Positions 8,556 to 17,425 are shown, counted from the first letter of the stretch. The stretch is 64,000 nt of DNA from Pseudomonas serbica (GCF_028823535.1 NZ_JAQIYM010000017.1:62001-126000), one strand, 5' to 3'. Program-made: numbers and translations. The notes: generated by a model not told the origin, from the letters alone.

Positions 8556-9539
8556 ATGCGCGCCATGGTTTTGCATACAGCCGGTCAACCACTGCTATTG
8601 GAAGATCGGCCCGTTCCTACGCCCAGTGCCAATCAACTGTTGATCAAAGTCCTCGCCTGCGGCGTCTGCCGCACCGATTTGCATCTGGTGGACGGTGAGT
8701 TGCCTCAAGCGGTGCTGCCCCGGGTGCCGGGGCATGAAATCGTTGGTGAAGTCGTCGCGCTGGGCACCCACGCAAACCCTGAGCGCATCGGCCAGCGGGT
8801 GGGGGTTCCCTGGCTTGGCTGGACGTGTGGTCAGTGCGCATTCTGCCAGTCCGGTCGGGAAAATCTCTGCGACCAGGCCATGTTCACCGGCTGTCATCTG
8901 GACGGCGGTTACGCCGAATACGTCGTGGCGGACCAACGCTTCTGTTTTCCTGTCCCAGAGGCTCTCTCCAGTACTGAGGCCGCACCGTTACTGTGTGCCG
9001 GGCTGATCGGCTTTCGCGCCTTGCAAATGGCAACAGGCGCACGCCATCTTGGGCTTTATGGTTTTGGGGCCGCCGCGCACCTGGCCATTCAAGTCGCACG
9101 GGGACGAGGCCAGCAGGTGTACGCTTTCACTCGACCGGACGACACGGAAGGACAGGCGTATGCCCGATCCCTGGGGGCGAGATGGGCCGGCTCGTCGGAC
9201 CAGATTCCCCCTCATCTGCTTGATGCCAGCCTGATTTTCGCTCCGGTCGGGGCGCTGGTGCCGCTGGCGCTGGCCGCCACCGTCAAGGGGGGCTGCGTGA
9301 TTTGCGCCGGCATTCACATGAGTGACATCCCGGCCTTTCCTTATCGGCTGCTATGGGGCGAGCGCAGCGTACGATCTGTGGCCAACCTGACCCGCGACGA
9401 TGGCACAGCGTTTTTTAACGAACTGCTACATACACCCGTACACTGCGACACCACCCATTTTTCCCTCGATGATGCCAATCAGGCATTGGCGCTGTTGCGC
9501 ACTGGCCAGTTCAATGGGGCGATAGTGCTTGTTCCGTGA
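8556..9539 (+). CDS. Zinc-dependent alcohol dehydrogenase family protein
   Basis: 327 aa medium-chain dehydrogenase/reductase. Catalytic-zinc ligands lie in CGVCRTDLH and PGHEIVGEV; the structural-zinc cysteines are in WTCGQCAFCQSGRENLC. The nucleotide-binding segment (GLYGFGAAAHLAIQVAR) replaces the usual GxGGxG with GFGAAA. Likely reduces aldehydes or oxidises alcohols with NAD(P), plausible for redox balancing in fermentation next to phosphoketolase. It follows the regulator gene after 21 bp and is probably co-transcribed with it from the Fnr-boxed promoter. Confidence 0.88.
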   Translation: MRAMVLHTAGQPLLLEDRPVPTPSANQLLIKVLACGVCRTDLHLVDGELPQAVLPRVPGHEIVGEVVALGTHANPERIGQRVGVPWLGWTCGQCAFCQSGRENLCDQAMFTGCHLDGGYAEYVVADQRFCFPVPEALSSTEAAPLLCAGLIGFRALQMATGARHLGLYGFGAAAHLAIQVARGRGQQVYAFTRPDDTEGQAYARSLGARWAGSSDQIPPHLLDASLIFAPVGALVPLALAATVKGGCVICAGIHMSDIPAFPYRLLWGERSVRSVANLTRDDGTAFFNELLHTPVHCDTTHFSLDDANQALALLRTGQFNGAIVLVP

Positions 9540-9570
9540 CGAGAATGAGGGCGGGGGATTGCGCTTTTTA

Positions 9571-9584
9571 TTGACAAACCTCAA
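9571..9584 (+). promoter_or_regulatory. Weak Fnr-like box upstream of the erythromycin-esterase-family gene
   Basis: TTGACAAACCTCAA has one mismatch per half-site. A -10-like TAGCAA starts at 9606, exactly 28.5 bp from the box centre, the same spacing as at the perfect boxes. The spacing is the main support. Confidence 0.4.
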
Positions 9585-9752
9585 CCCGTCCGCGTGGTCG
9601 CGGTGTAGCAATAGTCAGGCAGAAGGCCACCGAGTGTTAGAAGCGTTAACGCCAGTATGGAGAACCTGCGCCATGATCCTGGGCGGGTGATCGCCAGGTA
9701 TGACCCGAGCGCCCTGCCTGCGCCAGCAACCCACCTTTTGGGGGATGAGCTC

Positions 9753-11120
9753 ATGAACTCACCTTCGCAGACATTTCCGGAAGAGCCGTTCGGCCAGCAA
9801 CATCACGTTGACACGGCGCACATAGCCCCAGTGTTACGCCAATACGCCGAACCCCTGCCGGAGCTGGACTCCCCCGCTTTTGCCAACCTGTTCGATCGCT
9901 ACGCCGATGCACGTGTGGTGATGATCGGTGAAGCGAGCCATGGAACCGGTGATTTCTATCGAACCCGGGCGGCAATCACCCAGGGGCTGATCGAGCGGCA
10001 CGGATTCAATATCGTCGCAGTTGAAGCCGACTGGCCGGACGCCGGTCATGTCGACCAATACGTGCGGGGCTTGGCGCATTCAGCCTGGAAGCGTCACATC
10101 TTCAGCCGCTTCCCGACCTGGATGTGGCGCAACAGCGAGGTGAAGGCGTTTACCTATTGGCTTCATCAGTACAATCACCAACAGGTTCCCGACCGCCGCG
10201 TCGAGTTCCGCGGCCTGGACGTCTACAGCTTGCGCAACTCCATTCATGAAGTGCTGGGCTATCTCGACCGGGTCGACCCGCACCTGGGCCAGGAAGCCCG
10301 GCGCCGCTATGGCTGTTTGACGCCGTGGCAGGATGATCCGGCGCTGTACGGCCACTTCGTCGAACGTGACGGTGTGATGCCCTGTGAACAGCCGGTGGTC
10401 GAGCAGCTCAATGCCATGCTGGCTGAACAATTGGCCGGGCTCATCCGCGACGACGAGGCGTTTTTCAATGCAACCCAGAACGCTCGAGTGGTGATGGCGG
10501 CGGAACAGTATTACCGGGCGATCTATCGAGGGTCGACGGCTTCCTGGAACCTGCGAGATCGGCACATGTTCGATACCTTGCGCGCACTGCTCGAACACCG
10601 AGGCCCGCAAGCCAAAGCCGTCGTCTGGGCCCACAACTCCCATATCGGCAATGCGGGCGCCACGGAAATGGGCTGGAAAGGTCAGTTCAATATCGGTCAG
10701 CTGTGCCGAAGCGCCTTTGGGCGCGATGCCGTACTGATCGGCATGGCGACCGACCGAGGCCAGGTGGCTGCCGCCGATGACTGGGACGGTGAGATGTTGA
10801 TCAAGGACGTCCGCCCTTCCCTACCGGACAGCTGGGAGCATCAGTTTCTCAAGGCCGGGGTAGCGGCGTCCCTGACCGACTGGCGAGACCCGCAGCGCAA
10901 AGAACTGCGCAGCGTTCTGTCCGCGCCCTTGCTGGAACGGGCCATCGGGGTGATTTACCGTCCTGAAAGCGAGCGATTCAGCCACTACTTCGAGTCGATG
11001 CTGGCCGAACAATTCGATGCCATGATCTGGATCGAGCAAACCACGCCGGTCACCGCGCTGCCCCTGCCGAAAAACCAGCAGCTGGAACCGGAAGACGAAA
11101 CCTATCCGTTTGGCGTGTGA
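9753..11120 (+). CDS. Erythromycin esterase family protein
   Basis: 455 aa member of the EreA/EreB-like fold. Typical motifs are MIGEASHGTGDFYRTRAAIT (the E-A-S-H-G motif with the family's proposed catalytic His), VAVEADWPDAG, EFRGLDVYSL and KAVVWAHNSHIGNA. Most chromosomal members of this fold are not known to hydrolyse macrolides, so I do not infer resistance. The ATG at 9753 has GGGGA 8 bp upstream; the longer frame from 9657 lacks a ribosome site. Single gene behind a weak Fnr-like box. Confidence 0.85.
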   Translation: MNSPSQTFPEEPFGQQHHVDTAHIAPVLRQYAEPLPELDSPAFANLFDRYADARVVMIGEASHGTGDFYRTRAAITQGLIERHGFNIVAVEADWPDAGHVDQYVRGLAHSAWKRHIFSRFPTWMWRNSEVKAFTYWLHQYNHQQVPDRRVEFRGLDVYSLRNSIHEVLGYLDRVDPHLGQEARRRYGCLTPWQDDPALYGHFVERDGVMPCEQPVVEQLNAMLAEQLAGLIRDDEAFFNATQNARVVMAAEQYYRAIYRGSTASWNLRDRHMFDTLRALLEHRGPQAKAVVWAHNSHIGNAGATEMGWKGQFNIGQLCRSAFGRDAVLIGMATDRGQVAAADDWDGEMLIKDVRPSLPDSWEHQFLKAGVAASLTDWRDPQRKELRSVLSAPLLERAIGVIYRPESERFSHYFESMLAEQFDAMIWIEQTTPVTALPLPKNQQLEPEDETYPFGV

Positions 11121-11266
11121 GCATGAGTGCAGGCGCAGAGGTGGAGCAGTTTCGCCAGGCCCTGGAGTGGCGACTGGAACGTACCGGGGAGAGTGGCGCA
11201 GGGGCCAGGTGGGTGATGAGTAACAACCGTTTTTCGTGGCTCGTGATTTGTTCCAGGCAGAGGACT

Positions 11267-11719
11267 TCAACGCAGGCGCTTGGCCAGTTCGACATTGGGC
11301 TGCCATAAGGTATTAATGCAGGCCTCTTCGTCGTTTTCCGTCACAGGCTCAAGCGCCATCGAGTCAAGCAAATGCGTGCTGACCATGGCCAGGCGCACAA
11401 TGCCGTTTTTGTCGAGGTAGGACTGTGCCACACATTCACACAAGGGCCGCGCGAGGGCTATTGTGAGGGGGTCTGTGCCGGCACTCTCGAACTCGATCTC
11501 CAATCGCGCCGTACAGGTGCCTACCAAGTCCTGCACCGTGTGAGAGGCGAAGAGAAATACCGTAAGATGTCCCGCCATCAGCGCCACCAGGCCTGACAGC
11601 AGGATGGCGGCCTCACGCTTCCAGGAAGCCGTACCCGTCCAGTGCAGATACCTGTGCACCGCAACCCTGCTCCAGTCTTGAACCGCGTGATACCCGCTGA
11701 AAAGCTTGTTGTTTGCCAT
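11267..11719 (-). CDS. Unknown small protein with one transmembrane helix
   Basis: 150 aa, not recognised. One hydrophobic segment (about residues 37-55, ILLSGLVALMAGHLTVFLFA) follows a basic, Trp-rich N-terminus; the rest is a mostly soluble acidic domain (EIEFESAGTD..., DLLDSM-like helices). A longer frame continues upstream to about 12160 but overlaps the beta-CASP gene antisense-free only in part, so I start at the ATG just after the Fnr-boxed promoter. A perfect Fnr box and a CATTGT -10 precede it, so it should be a genuine low-oxygen-induced gene. Confidence 0.6.
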   Translation of the reverse strand: MANNKLFSGYHAVQDWSRVAVHRYLHWTGTASWKREAAILLSGLVALMAGHLTVFLFASHTVQDLVGTCTARLEIEFESAGTDPLTIALARPLCECVAQSYLDKNGIVRLAMVSTHLLDSMALEPVTENDEEACINTLWQPNVELAKRLR

Positions 11720-11773
11720 GACCGGGCTCTCGTGATCGTTATCCAAACAATGGCGCCGAGCGAAAAATGCCGT

Positions 11774-11787
11774 TTGATCTGGATCAA
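11774..11787 (-). promoter_or_regulatory. Perfect Fnr/ANR box upstream of the 150-aa membrane protein gene
   Basis: TTGATCTGGATCAA is an exact consensus match. The minus-strand hexamer CATTGT (11752 to 11747) begins 28.5 bp from the box centre. The box lies 55 bp before the start codon. Confidence 0.85.
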
Positions 11788-11846
11788 CCCGGGTACAACC
11801 GGGCCCGTCTACTTTGTCCGCAATGCCTCTAGCGTCGGCGATTTTT

Positions 11847-13235
11847 TCACCTTGATACGCTGGCAGTGATGTCGATGCTGGAGAGTTCAACACTGTCGCG
11901 ATACTCCGGCACCGAAACCGACCATCCCAACTCCAGGCTGATGCGTCGGCGCAGCACATCCGAGGCGTTAGGTTCCCCATGCACCACAAAGGTATGTTTC
12001 GGCGGCTGCTTGAATCCACGCAGCCACTGCATGATTTCATCGGCATCGGCATGTGCGGACAAGGTTTGCATCGGCACGACTTCAGCCCGGATCGGCACAT
12101 CCTTGCCATGGATACGCACTGAAGACACTCCCGCGACAATTTGCGCGCCACGGGTGCCACCGGCCTGGAAGCCTGGCATCAGCAGTGTGTTAACCGGATT
12201 CGGCGCCAGTGCCTTGAGGTGGTGGACCACGCGCCCGCCCGTCGCCATGCCGCTGGCGGCAATGATCACCGCTGAAGTGCGTTGCTGATCAAGCGCTCTG
12301 GATTCATCGACGGTGCGAACGAATTGCGCCACATGGCACATCCCCTCGCACGCCTCCAGGGACAATCTGTGTTCGTTCCGAAAACGCTGGTACAACAGCG
12401 TGACATCGGTGGCCATCGGGCTGTTGAGGTAGATTGGAATATCGGGAATCGCCCTTTTGAGCTTCAACTGATACAGGTGATACATCAGCAGCTGAGCACG
12501 CCCGACCGCGAAGGATGGCACCAGGGTAATCCCTCGGCGCAATGCCGTACGGGTGATGACCTCGGCCAATTGCGCCTGGGGTGCCTCGCCGGGATGTTGA
12601 CGATCACCGTAGGTCGATTCCACCAACAGGTAATCCGCCTGCTCGATGGTTTCCGGAGCGAACATCAAGGGATCGTCCGGCCGCCCCAAATCCCCTGAAA
12701 ACACCAGGGCCTGGCCGTCGGCATTCACCTGCACCGTAGCGGCCCCCAGAATATGCCCGGCGCCACGCAGCAGGATGGTCATGTCCGCGGCGATTTCCAC
12801 CTTGTGGTGCAACTCCACCGGCCGCAACAGTTTCAGTGCCTGCTCGGCATCTTGTTCAGTGTAAAGCGGCAACGCCGGGCTGTGCTTTGAGAAGCCATGC
12901 CGATTGGCGAACTCGGCCTCCTCTTCCTGCAAGCGACCACTGTCCAACAACAGGATTTTCACCAACTCACAGGTGGCGGGCGTGGCGTATACCGGGCCGC
13001 GATAACCATTGCGTACCAATACGGGTAAATATCCGCTGTGATCAAGATGGGCATGGGTCAGGACGATGGCATCGAGGTCGCCAACCGGAAGCTGAAACGG
13101 GTCCCGATTGTGTAATCGAAGCTGTTTGTAGCCCTGGAACAGACCGCAATCGATCAGCACATGCTGGTTGCGGTGTTCCAGCAGGTACTTGCTGCCCGTG
13201 ACCGTGCCAGCGGCACCTAGAAATGTGATTCGCAT
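11847..13235 (-). CDS. Metallo-beta-lactamase/beta-CASP RNA-processing exonuclease family protein
   Basis: 462 aa hydrolase with the CPSF73/TTHA0252-like architecture. The metallo-beta-lactamase core includes THAHLDHSGYLP (the HxHxDH motif, about residue 57-68) and the distal FSGDLGRPDDP. A beta-CASP insert follows (SFAVGRAQLLMYHL, IAASGMATGGRVVHHL). The C-terminal RMMBL segment has SAHADADEIMQWL and FVVHGEPNASD. The ATG at 13235 has AAGGA upstream; the longer frame adds six codons without a ribosome site. Family members cleave RNA; the substrate here is unknown. A perfect Fnr box precedes the gene. Confidence 0.9.
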   Translation of the reverse strand: MRITFLGAAGTVTGSKYLLEHRNQHVLIDCGLFQGYKQLRLHNRDPFQLPVGDLDAIVLTHAHLDHSGYLPVLVRNGYRGPVYATPATCELVKILLLDSGRLQEEEAEFANRHGFSKHSPALPLYTEQDAEQALKLLRPVELHHKVEIAADMTILLRGAGHILGAATVQVNADGQALVFSGDLGRPDDPLMFAPETIEQADYLLVESTYGDRQHPGEAPQAQLAEVITRTALRRGITLVPSFAVGRAQLLMYHLYQLKLKRAIPDIPIYLNSPMATDVTLLYQRFRNEHRLSLEACEGMCHVAQFVRTVDESRALDQQRTSAVIIAASGMATGGRVVHHLKALAPNPVNTLLMPGFQAGGTRGAQIVAGVSSVRIHGKDVPIRAEVVPMQTLSAHADADEIMQWLRGFKQPPKHTFVVHGEPNASDVLRRRISLELGWSVSVPEYRDSVELSSIDITASVSR

Positions 13236-13295
13236 GGCCCTTTCCTTGAACATTCATGGGAACGCTATTGATCGCTCCTTTTGGCTCAGGCCCAG

Positions 13296-13309
13296 TTGAT
13301 TTTTATCAA
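13296..13309 (-). promoter_or_regulatory. Perfect Fnr/ANR box upstream of the beta-CASP gene
   Basis: TTGATTTTTATCAA is an exact consensus match, 60 bp before the beta-CASP start codon. The -10 at the usual spacing (CGATCA) is poor, so activation geometry is less clear here than at the other perfect boxes. Confidence 0.82.
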
Positions 13310-13399
13310 TTGCAGGCTCGATGGCGTTTTGTTCTATCGGGTGCGGGAGGAACGCCAAGGCATGTTGTTTACGGCGCTGGAGAGGAATCACTTGTGCAT

Positions 13400-13413
13400 C
13401 TGATATAGGTCAA
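13400..13413 (+). promoter_or_regulatory. Degenerate Fnr-like box upstream of the Met-rich protein gene
   Basis: CTGATATAGGTCAA has one mismatch per half-site and the same flanking half-sites as 4487-4500. TAATGA starts at 13435, 28.5 bp from the centre. The 296 bp gap around it (13254-13549) holds this and the preceding box and nothing else that I see. Confidence 0.45.
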
Positions 13414-13549
13414 GGTCACGTGTGACAGCTCTGCTAATGATCAAGTTGTCATGCTGAAGTCTTTGATTTTTGCGAATGCGGCCTGATGCAAGCAGCGCAA
13501 TCGGTTAACTCAAGATCCGTTCAGCCCACCCCTACCAAGGCAGCTAGTC

Positions 13550-14035
13550 ATGAAAAATACCCGGTTGGCCGTGCTCTTCCTCGCCGCCTCGTTAACCCCC
13601 CTATGGGTGACGGCGGCAGAGCAATCTCAAGCGACGCAGACGCAGCAACAAACGCCCAGTGTTGCCGAGTTCGATAAACAGATGGCTCAGGCGCAAGAAA
13701 CTTTCAAGAAAATGCAGGCGCAGATGGAGAAAATCCAGCAAACCCAGGATCCCCAGCAGCGGCAGAAGCTCCTTCAGGAACATTGGAATACCATGCAAAA
13801 TGGAATGAGCATGATGAACGGCATGTGGGGGCCGGGAATGATGGGCAATGGACGCATGATGGGTGGCAAACACATGATGGGGTGGCAGGACTACTCGAAC
13901 CTGACTCCGGAGCAAAAAAGTCAACGCCAGTACATGATGGACAGGTACACGGGGATGCAACAGATGATGATGGATAACATGATGAGGCACCAAAACTACA
14001 TGCAAATGCAGCCAATGGCGAAGCCCGGGCAGTAG
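13550..14035 (+). CDS. Exported Met/Gln-rich protein of unknown function
   Basis: 161 aa. A clear signal peptide (MKNTRLAVLFLAASLTPLWVTAAEQ, cleavage probably after the TAA) is followed by a Gln-rich, probably helical segment (30-85) and a Met-rich C-terminal half with runs such as GMSMMNGMWGPGMMGNGRMM and MQQMMMDNMM, plus scattered His. Clustered Met in a periplasmic protein resembles soft-metal (Cu/Ag) binding proteins, but no defined family is recognised. It sits at the island end next to tRNA-Gly. Binding of metal, or protection of exported proteins from oxidation, are both only inferences. Confidence 0.75.
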   Translation: MKNTRLAVLFLAASLTPLWVTAAEQSQATQTQQQTPSVAEFDKQMAQAQETFKKMQAQMEKIQQTQDPQQRQKLLQEHWNTMQNGMSMMNGMWGPGMMGNGRMMGGKHMMGWQDYSNLTPEQKSQRQYMMDRYTGMQQMMMDNMMRHQNYMQMQPMAKPGQ

Positions 14036-14162
14036 GCATTTGCTCGTTGAGCCTGCCTTTCTCGATCGATTGGATTGGGGAGAGATGTGCCGACCCGGCA
14101 ATGCGTCATCTGTCTGGAAACCGCTGAAAGCAGATCCCAGCAGAAATTGCCGGAACGAAAAA

Positions 14163-14178
14163 AGAGGCCGAAGCCTCT
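14163..14178. terminator. Hairpin terminator, usable in both directions
   Basis: Stem AGAGGC / GCCTCT with loop CGAA is flanked by A-rich sequence on the left and ATTTT on the right. A second hairpin (CAGCGCTC / GAGCGCTG, 14193-14212) lies between it and the tRNA-Gly 3' end. Together they would stop transcripts leaving tRNA-Gly before they reach the island, and the Met-rich gene on the other strand. Confidence 0.65.
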
Positions 14179-14224
14179 ATTTTCCAGTGCTGCAGCGCTC
14201 AATGGAGCGCTGTAACACAATATT

Positions 14225-14300
<76 letters not shown>

Positions 14301-14363
14301 GTCTTGGTGTGGCGCATTCTATAGAATTCAGAAGCGCCGTCAACCCCTTGATTCAAAAAAGTT

Positions 14364-14924
14364 TTATTTCTTTTGCACGTCGGTACGCAGATGCGGCCAG
14401 GCCGCCCGCAAGTACTGAACCATGGACCACAATGTCAGGCCTGCGGACACCATCAGCAGGGTGTAGCCCAACAGGACCCAGAAGCTGAAGTCCTTTGGAT
14501 TGGCCAACAGGATCACCAGCGCCAGCATTTGCGCGGCGGTTTTCCATTTGCCCAAGTTCGACACGGCCACGTGCGCACGGGCGCCGAGTTCGGCCATCCA
14601 TTCGCGCAAGGCCGATACCACGATCTCGCGACCGATGATCACCGCAGCCGGCAGCGTGAGCCACAGGTTGCCATGTTCCTGTACCAGCAACACCAGGGCA
14701 ACGGCGACCATCAGCTTGTCGGCCACGGGGTCGAGGAAGGCCCCGAATGGCGTGCTTTGTTCCAGGCGTCGGGCCAGGTATCCGTCCAGCCAGTCGGTGG
14801 CGGCAGCAAAAGCGAAGACCGAGGCTGACGCCAGGTAACTCCATTGGTAAGGCAAGTAGAACAGCAAAATGAAGATCGGTATGAGCAGGACGCGTAGAAC
14901 GGTAATCAGATTAGGGATATTCAT
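14364..14924 (-). CDS. pgsA: CDP-diacylglycerol--glycerol-3-phosphate 3-phosphatidyltransferase
   Basis: Committed step of phosphatidylglycerol synthesis, in the inner membrane. 186 aa with about four to five membrane helices. The CDP-alcohol phosphotransferase motif is complete: DWLDGYLARRLEQSTPFGAF followed by LDPVADK. The ATG giving MNIPNLITVLR matches the family N-terminus; a GTG two codons earlier is possible. Third gene of the gacA-uvrC-pgsA operon, followed by tRNA-Gly. Confidence 0.95.
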   Translation of the reverse strand: MNIPNLITVLRVLLIPIFILLFYLPYQWSYLASASVFAFAAATDWLDGYLARRLEQSTPFGAFLDPVADKLMVAVALVLLVQEHGNLWLTLPAAVIIGREIVVSALREWMAELGARAHVAVSNLGKWKTAAQMLALVILLANPKDFSFWVLLGYTLLMVSAGLTLWSMVQYLRAAWPHLRTDVQKK

Positions 14925-14957
14925 CGGCACAACTGGCTACGAGGTGAGGGGGGCATT

Positions 14958-16781
14958 CTACTCGCTGTGCAGATTGGCATAAATCAACTCTGCGAGCTTT
15001 TTACTGATCCCGGGGGCTTTGGCGATCTCTTCGATGCTGGCACGAGACAGCTCCTGCAATCCACCAAAATGTTTGAGCAAATCGCGACGACGTGTCGGCC
15101 CGACCCCGGCAACGCCTTCCAGCGTCGAGGTTCGGCGGGTTTTGCCGCGTCGCGCGCGGTGTCCGGTAATCGCAAAACGGTGGGCTTCGTCGCGAATCTG
15201 CTGGATCAGGTGCAGCGCGGGGGAATCACCGCGCAAGGTAAATTCGTGGGCGGCGTCGTTGAGGTACAGGGTTTCGAAACCGGCCTTGCGCGTCGCACCC
15301 TTGGCTACGCCGAGCAGGATCAGGTCGGGCACCGCCAGCTCGTCGAGCACGTCGCGGGCCATCGACAGCTGGCCCTTGCCGCCATCGACCAGCAGGATAT
15401 CCGGCAACTTGCCCTCCCCGTCCTTGAGCTTGCTGAAGCGCCGGGTCAGCGCCTGGTGCATGGCGGCGTAGTCATCGCCCGCCGTCACACCTTCGATGTT
15501 GTAGCGCCGGTAATCGGACTTGATCGGGCCCTCGGGGCCAAACACCACGCACGAGGCCACGGTCGCCTCCCCACTGGAGTGACTGATGTCATAGCATTCG
15601 AGGCGCTGGGGTGGCTCGTCCAGCTTCAGCACTTGCGCCAAGGCGTCAAAACGCTCGGCAACGTGTTGCCGGTTGGCCAGGCGCGCACCCAAAGCCTGCT
15701 CGGCGTTGGTCACGGCCAATTGCTGCCAGCGCGCACGCGTACCGCGCACCCGGTGGCTGATGGTCAGTTCGCGACCGCGCAGCTCGTCAATGGCCGAAAC
15801 CAGTGTCGGAAAGTCTTCGTGAACCACGTTGACGATCAGCTCGCTTGGCAAGTCGCGTTCGGGACTGCTGACGTAGTACTGGCCGAGAAACGCCGCCATG
15901 ACTTCAGTAACGTCCTCCTCGATACCCACCTGCGGGAAGAAGTTCTTGCTGCCCAGCACTCGCCCGCCGCGCACGCTGATCAGGTGAACACAGGCGCCGC
16001 CCGGATTGACGAAGGCCGCAATCACATCGACGTCGCCCGTGCCGCCTTCCATGCTCTGTTGATCCTGGACCCGGCGCAGCAGCGAAATCTGGTCGCGCAA
16101 TTCGGCGGCACGCTCGAATTCGAGGTTGATCGCCGCCTCCTCCATGGCCGCAGACAACTCGTCGGTCAATGCATTGCTGCGTCCCTCGAGGAACATCACC
16201 GAGTGCCGCACGTCTTCGGCGTACACCTGCGGGTCAACCAGGCCGACACAGGGGGCCTTGCAGCGCTTGATCTGGTACTGCAGGCACGGTCGGGTGCGGT
16301 TCTTGTAATAGCTGTCTTCGCACTGGCGGACGAAAAAGGTCTTCTGCAACAGGCTCAGGCTTTCGCGAATCGCTCCGGCACTCGGATAGGGGCCGAAGTA
16401 TTTGCCCTTGGCCTTCTTCGCCCCGCGGTGGATGCTCAAGCGCGGAAACTGGCCATCGGAGAGAAAGACGTAAGGGTAGGATTTGTCGTCGCGCAGCAGG
16501 ATATTGTACGGCGGACGCCATTCCTTGATCAGCGTCTGCTCAAGCAGCAAGGCCTCGGTTTCATTGGCCGTGATGGTCGTTTCGACCTGGGCGATACGGG
16601 CCACCAGCGCCGCGGTCTTGGGAGCCAGGCCGGTTTTGCGAAAGTAGCTCGACAGGCGATTCTTGAGATTCTTGGCCTTGCCGACGTAGAGCAGGCGCGC
16701 ATCGCTGTCAAACATGCGGTACACACCGGGGCGCCCGCTGACCGTCGACAGGAAGGCGCTTGGATCGAAGATTTCAGTCAT
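14958..16781 (-). CDS. uvrC: UvrABC system protein C (excinuclease subunit)
   Basis: 607 aa nucleotide excision repair endonuclease that makes both incisions around a lesion. It has an N-terminal GIY-YIG nuclease (GRPGVYRMFD...LLYVGKAKNLKNRL, about 15-50), a Cys cluster (CLQYQIKRCKAPCVG, about 150), a UVR domain binding UvrB (around 205-240), an RNase H-like nuclease domain (ECYDISHSSGE; VDGGKGQ) and C-terminal helix-hairpin-helix motifs (GVAGVGPTRRRDLLKHFGG). The ATG is 2 bp after the gacA stop, so the genes are coupled. The 42 extra codons of the longer frame lie inside gacA. Confidence 0.96.
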   Translation of the reverse strand: MTEIFDPSAFLSTVSGRPGVYRMFDSDARLLYVGKAKNLKNRLSSYFRKTGLAPKTAALVARIAQVETTITANETEALLLEQTLIKEWRPPYNILLRDDKSYPYVFLSDGQFPRLSIHRGAKKAKGKYFGPYPSAGAIRESLSLLQKTFFVRQCEDSYYKNRTRPCLQYQIKRCKAPCVGLVDPQVYAEDVRHSVMFLEGRSNALTDELSAAMEEAAINLEFERAAELRDQISLLRRVQDQQSMEGGTGDVDVIAAFVNPGGACVHLISVRGGRVLGSKNFFPQVGIEEDVTEVMAAFLGQYYVSSPERDLPSELIVNVVHEDFPTLVSAIDELRGRELTISHRVRGTRARWQQLAVTNAEQALGARLANRQHVAERFDALAQVLKLDEPPQRLECYDISHSSGEATVASCVVFGPEGPIKSDYRRYNIEGVTAGDDYAAMHQALTRRFSKLKDGEGKLPDILLVDGGKGQLSMARDVLDELAVPDLILLGVAKGATRKAGFETLYLNDAAHEFTLRGDSPALHLIQQIRDEAHRFAITGHRARRGKTRRTSTLEGVAGVGPTRRRDLLKHFGGLQELSRASIEEIAKAPGISKKLAELIYANLHSE

Positions 16782-16783
16782 TT

Positions 16784-17425
16784 TCAGAGGCTGGCATCTA
16801 CCATGCCGTGACGAACCGCCAACAGCGTCAACTCGACATCGCTGCTGATCGAGAGCTTCTCGAAAATGCGATATCGGTAGGTGTTCACGGTTTTTGGCGA
16901 CAGGCACAACTTGTCGGAAATGATCTGGACTTTCTGGCAGCCGACGATCATCAGGGCGATCTGGATTTCCCGCTCCGACAGCGCGTCAAACGGCGAATCG
17001 TTGGTTGGCTGGAAAGACTTGATCGCCAGTTGCTGGGCAATTTGCGGGCTGATGTAACGCTGCCCGGCAAACACCAGGCGGATGGCCTGGACCATTTCCG
17101 GCAATCCCGCGCCCTTGGTCAGATAGCCTGCAGCACCCGCCTGCAACAGCCGCGTGGGAAACGGATCTTCCTCGCACACGGTCACCGCGACGACCTTGAT
17201 GTCGGGATGGCTGCGCAATAGTTTGCGGGTAGCTTCGAGACCGCCGATGCCGGGCATCTTGACGTCCATCAAGACCACATCGGGTTTCAACTCACGCGCC
17301 TTCAGCAGGGACTCTTCCCCGGACTCTGCCTGGCCGACTACTTGCAGGCCATCGATGTCAGCCAGCATTCGTGTAATGCCTGTACGAACGAGATCATGGT
17401 CATCGACTACTAGCACCCTAATCAA
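16784..17425 (-). CDS. gacA: GacA, LuxR-type response regulator
   Basis: 213 aa output of the GacS/GacA system that switches on the RsmY/Z small RNAs and secondary metabolism. The receiver domain has the phosphoacceptor Asp54 in VLMDVKMPG; the C-terminal LuxR helix-turn-helix is in LSEREIQIALMIVGC...LCLSPKTVNTYRYRIF. The start is TTG at 17425 (LIRVLVVDDHD), with GAGGTG 8 bp upstream, as in other pseudomonads; the longer frame from 17479 has no support. First gene of the operon with uvrC and pgsA. Confidence 0.96.
   Translation of the reverse strand: MIRVLVVDDHDLVRTGITRMLADIDGLQVVGQAESGEESLLKARELKPDVVLMDVKMPGIGGLEATRKLLRSHPDIKVVAVTVCEEDPFPTRLLQAGAAGYLTKGAGLPEMVQAIRLVFAGQRYISPQIAQQLAIKSFQPTNDSPFDALSEREIQIALMIVGCQKVQIISDKLCLSPKTVNTYRYRIFEKLSISSDVELTLLAVRHGMVDASL

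Noticed and set aside
9753..11120. Macrolide resistance gene
   Set aside because: The esterase-family fold is recognisable, but chromosomal members usually lack demonstrated macrolide hydrolysis and the island context is stress metabolism.
11720..12160. Upstream extension of the 150-aa membrane protein
   Set aside because: The extension overlaps the coding strand region of the beta-CASP gene in another frame and passes through the Fnr-boxed promoter, so it is not likely to be translated.
14967..16811. 614-codon plus-strand frame
   Set aside because: It lies exactly antisense to uvrC; composition fits the complementary strand of a high-GC gene and no protein motif is seen.
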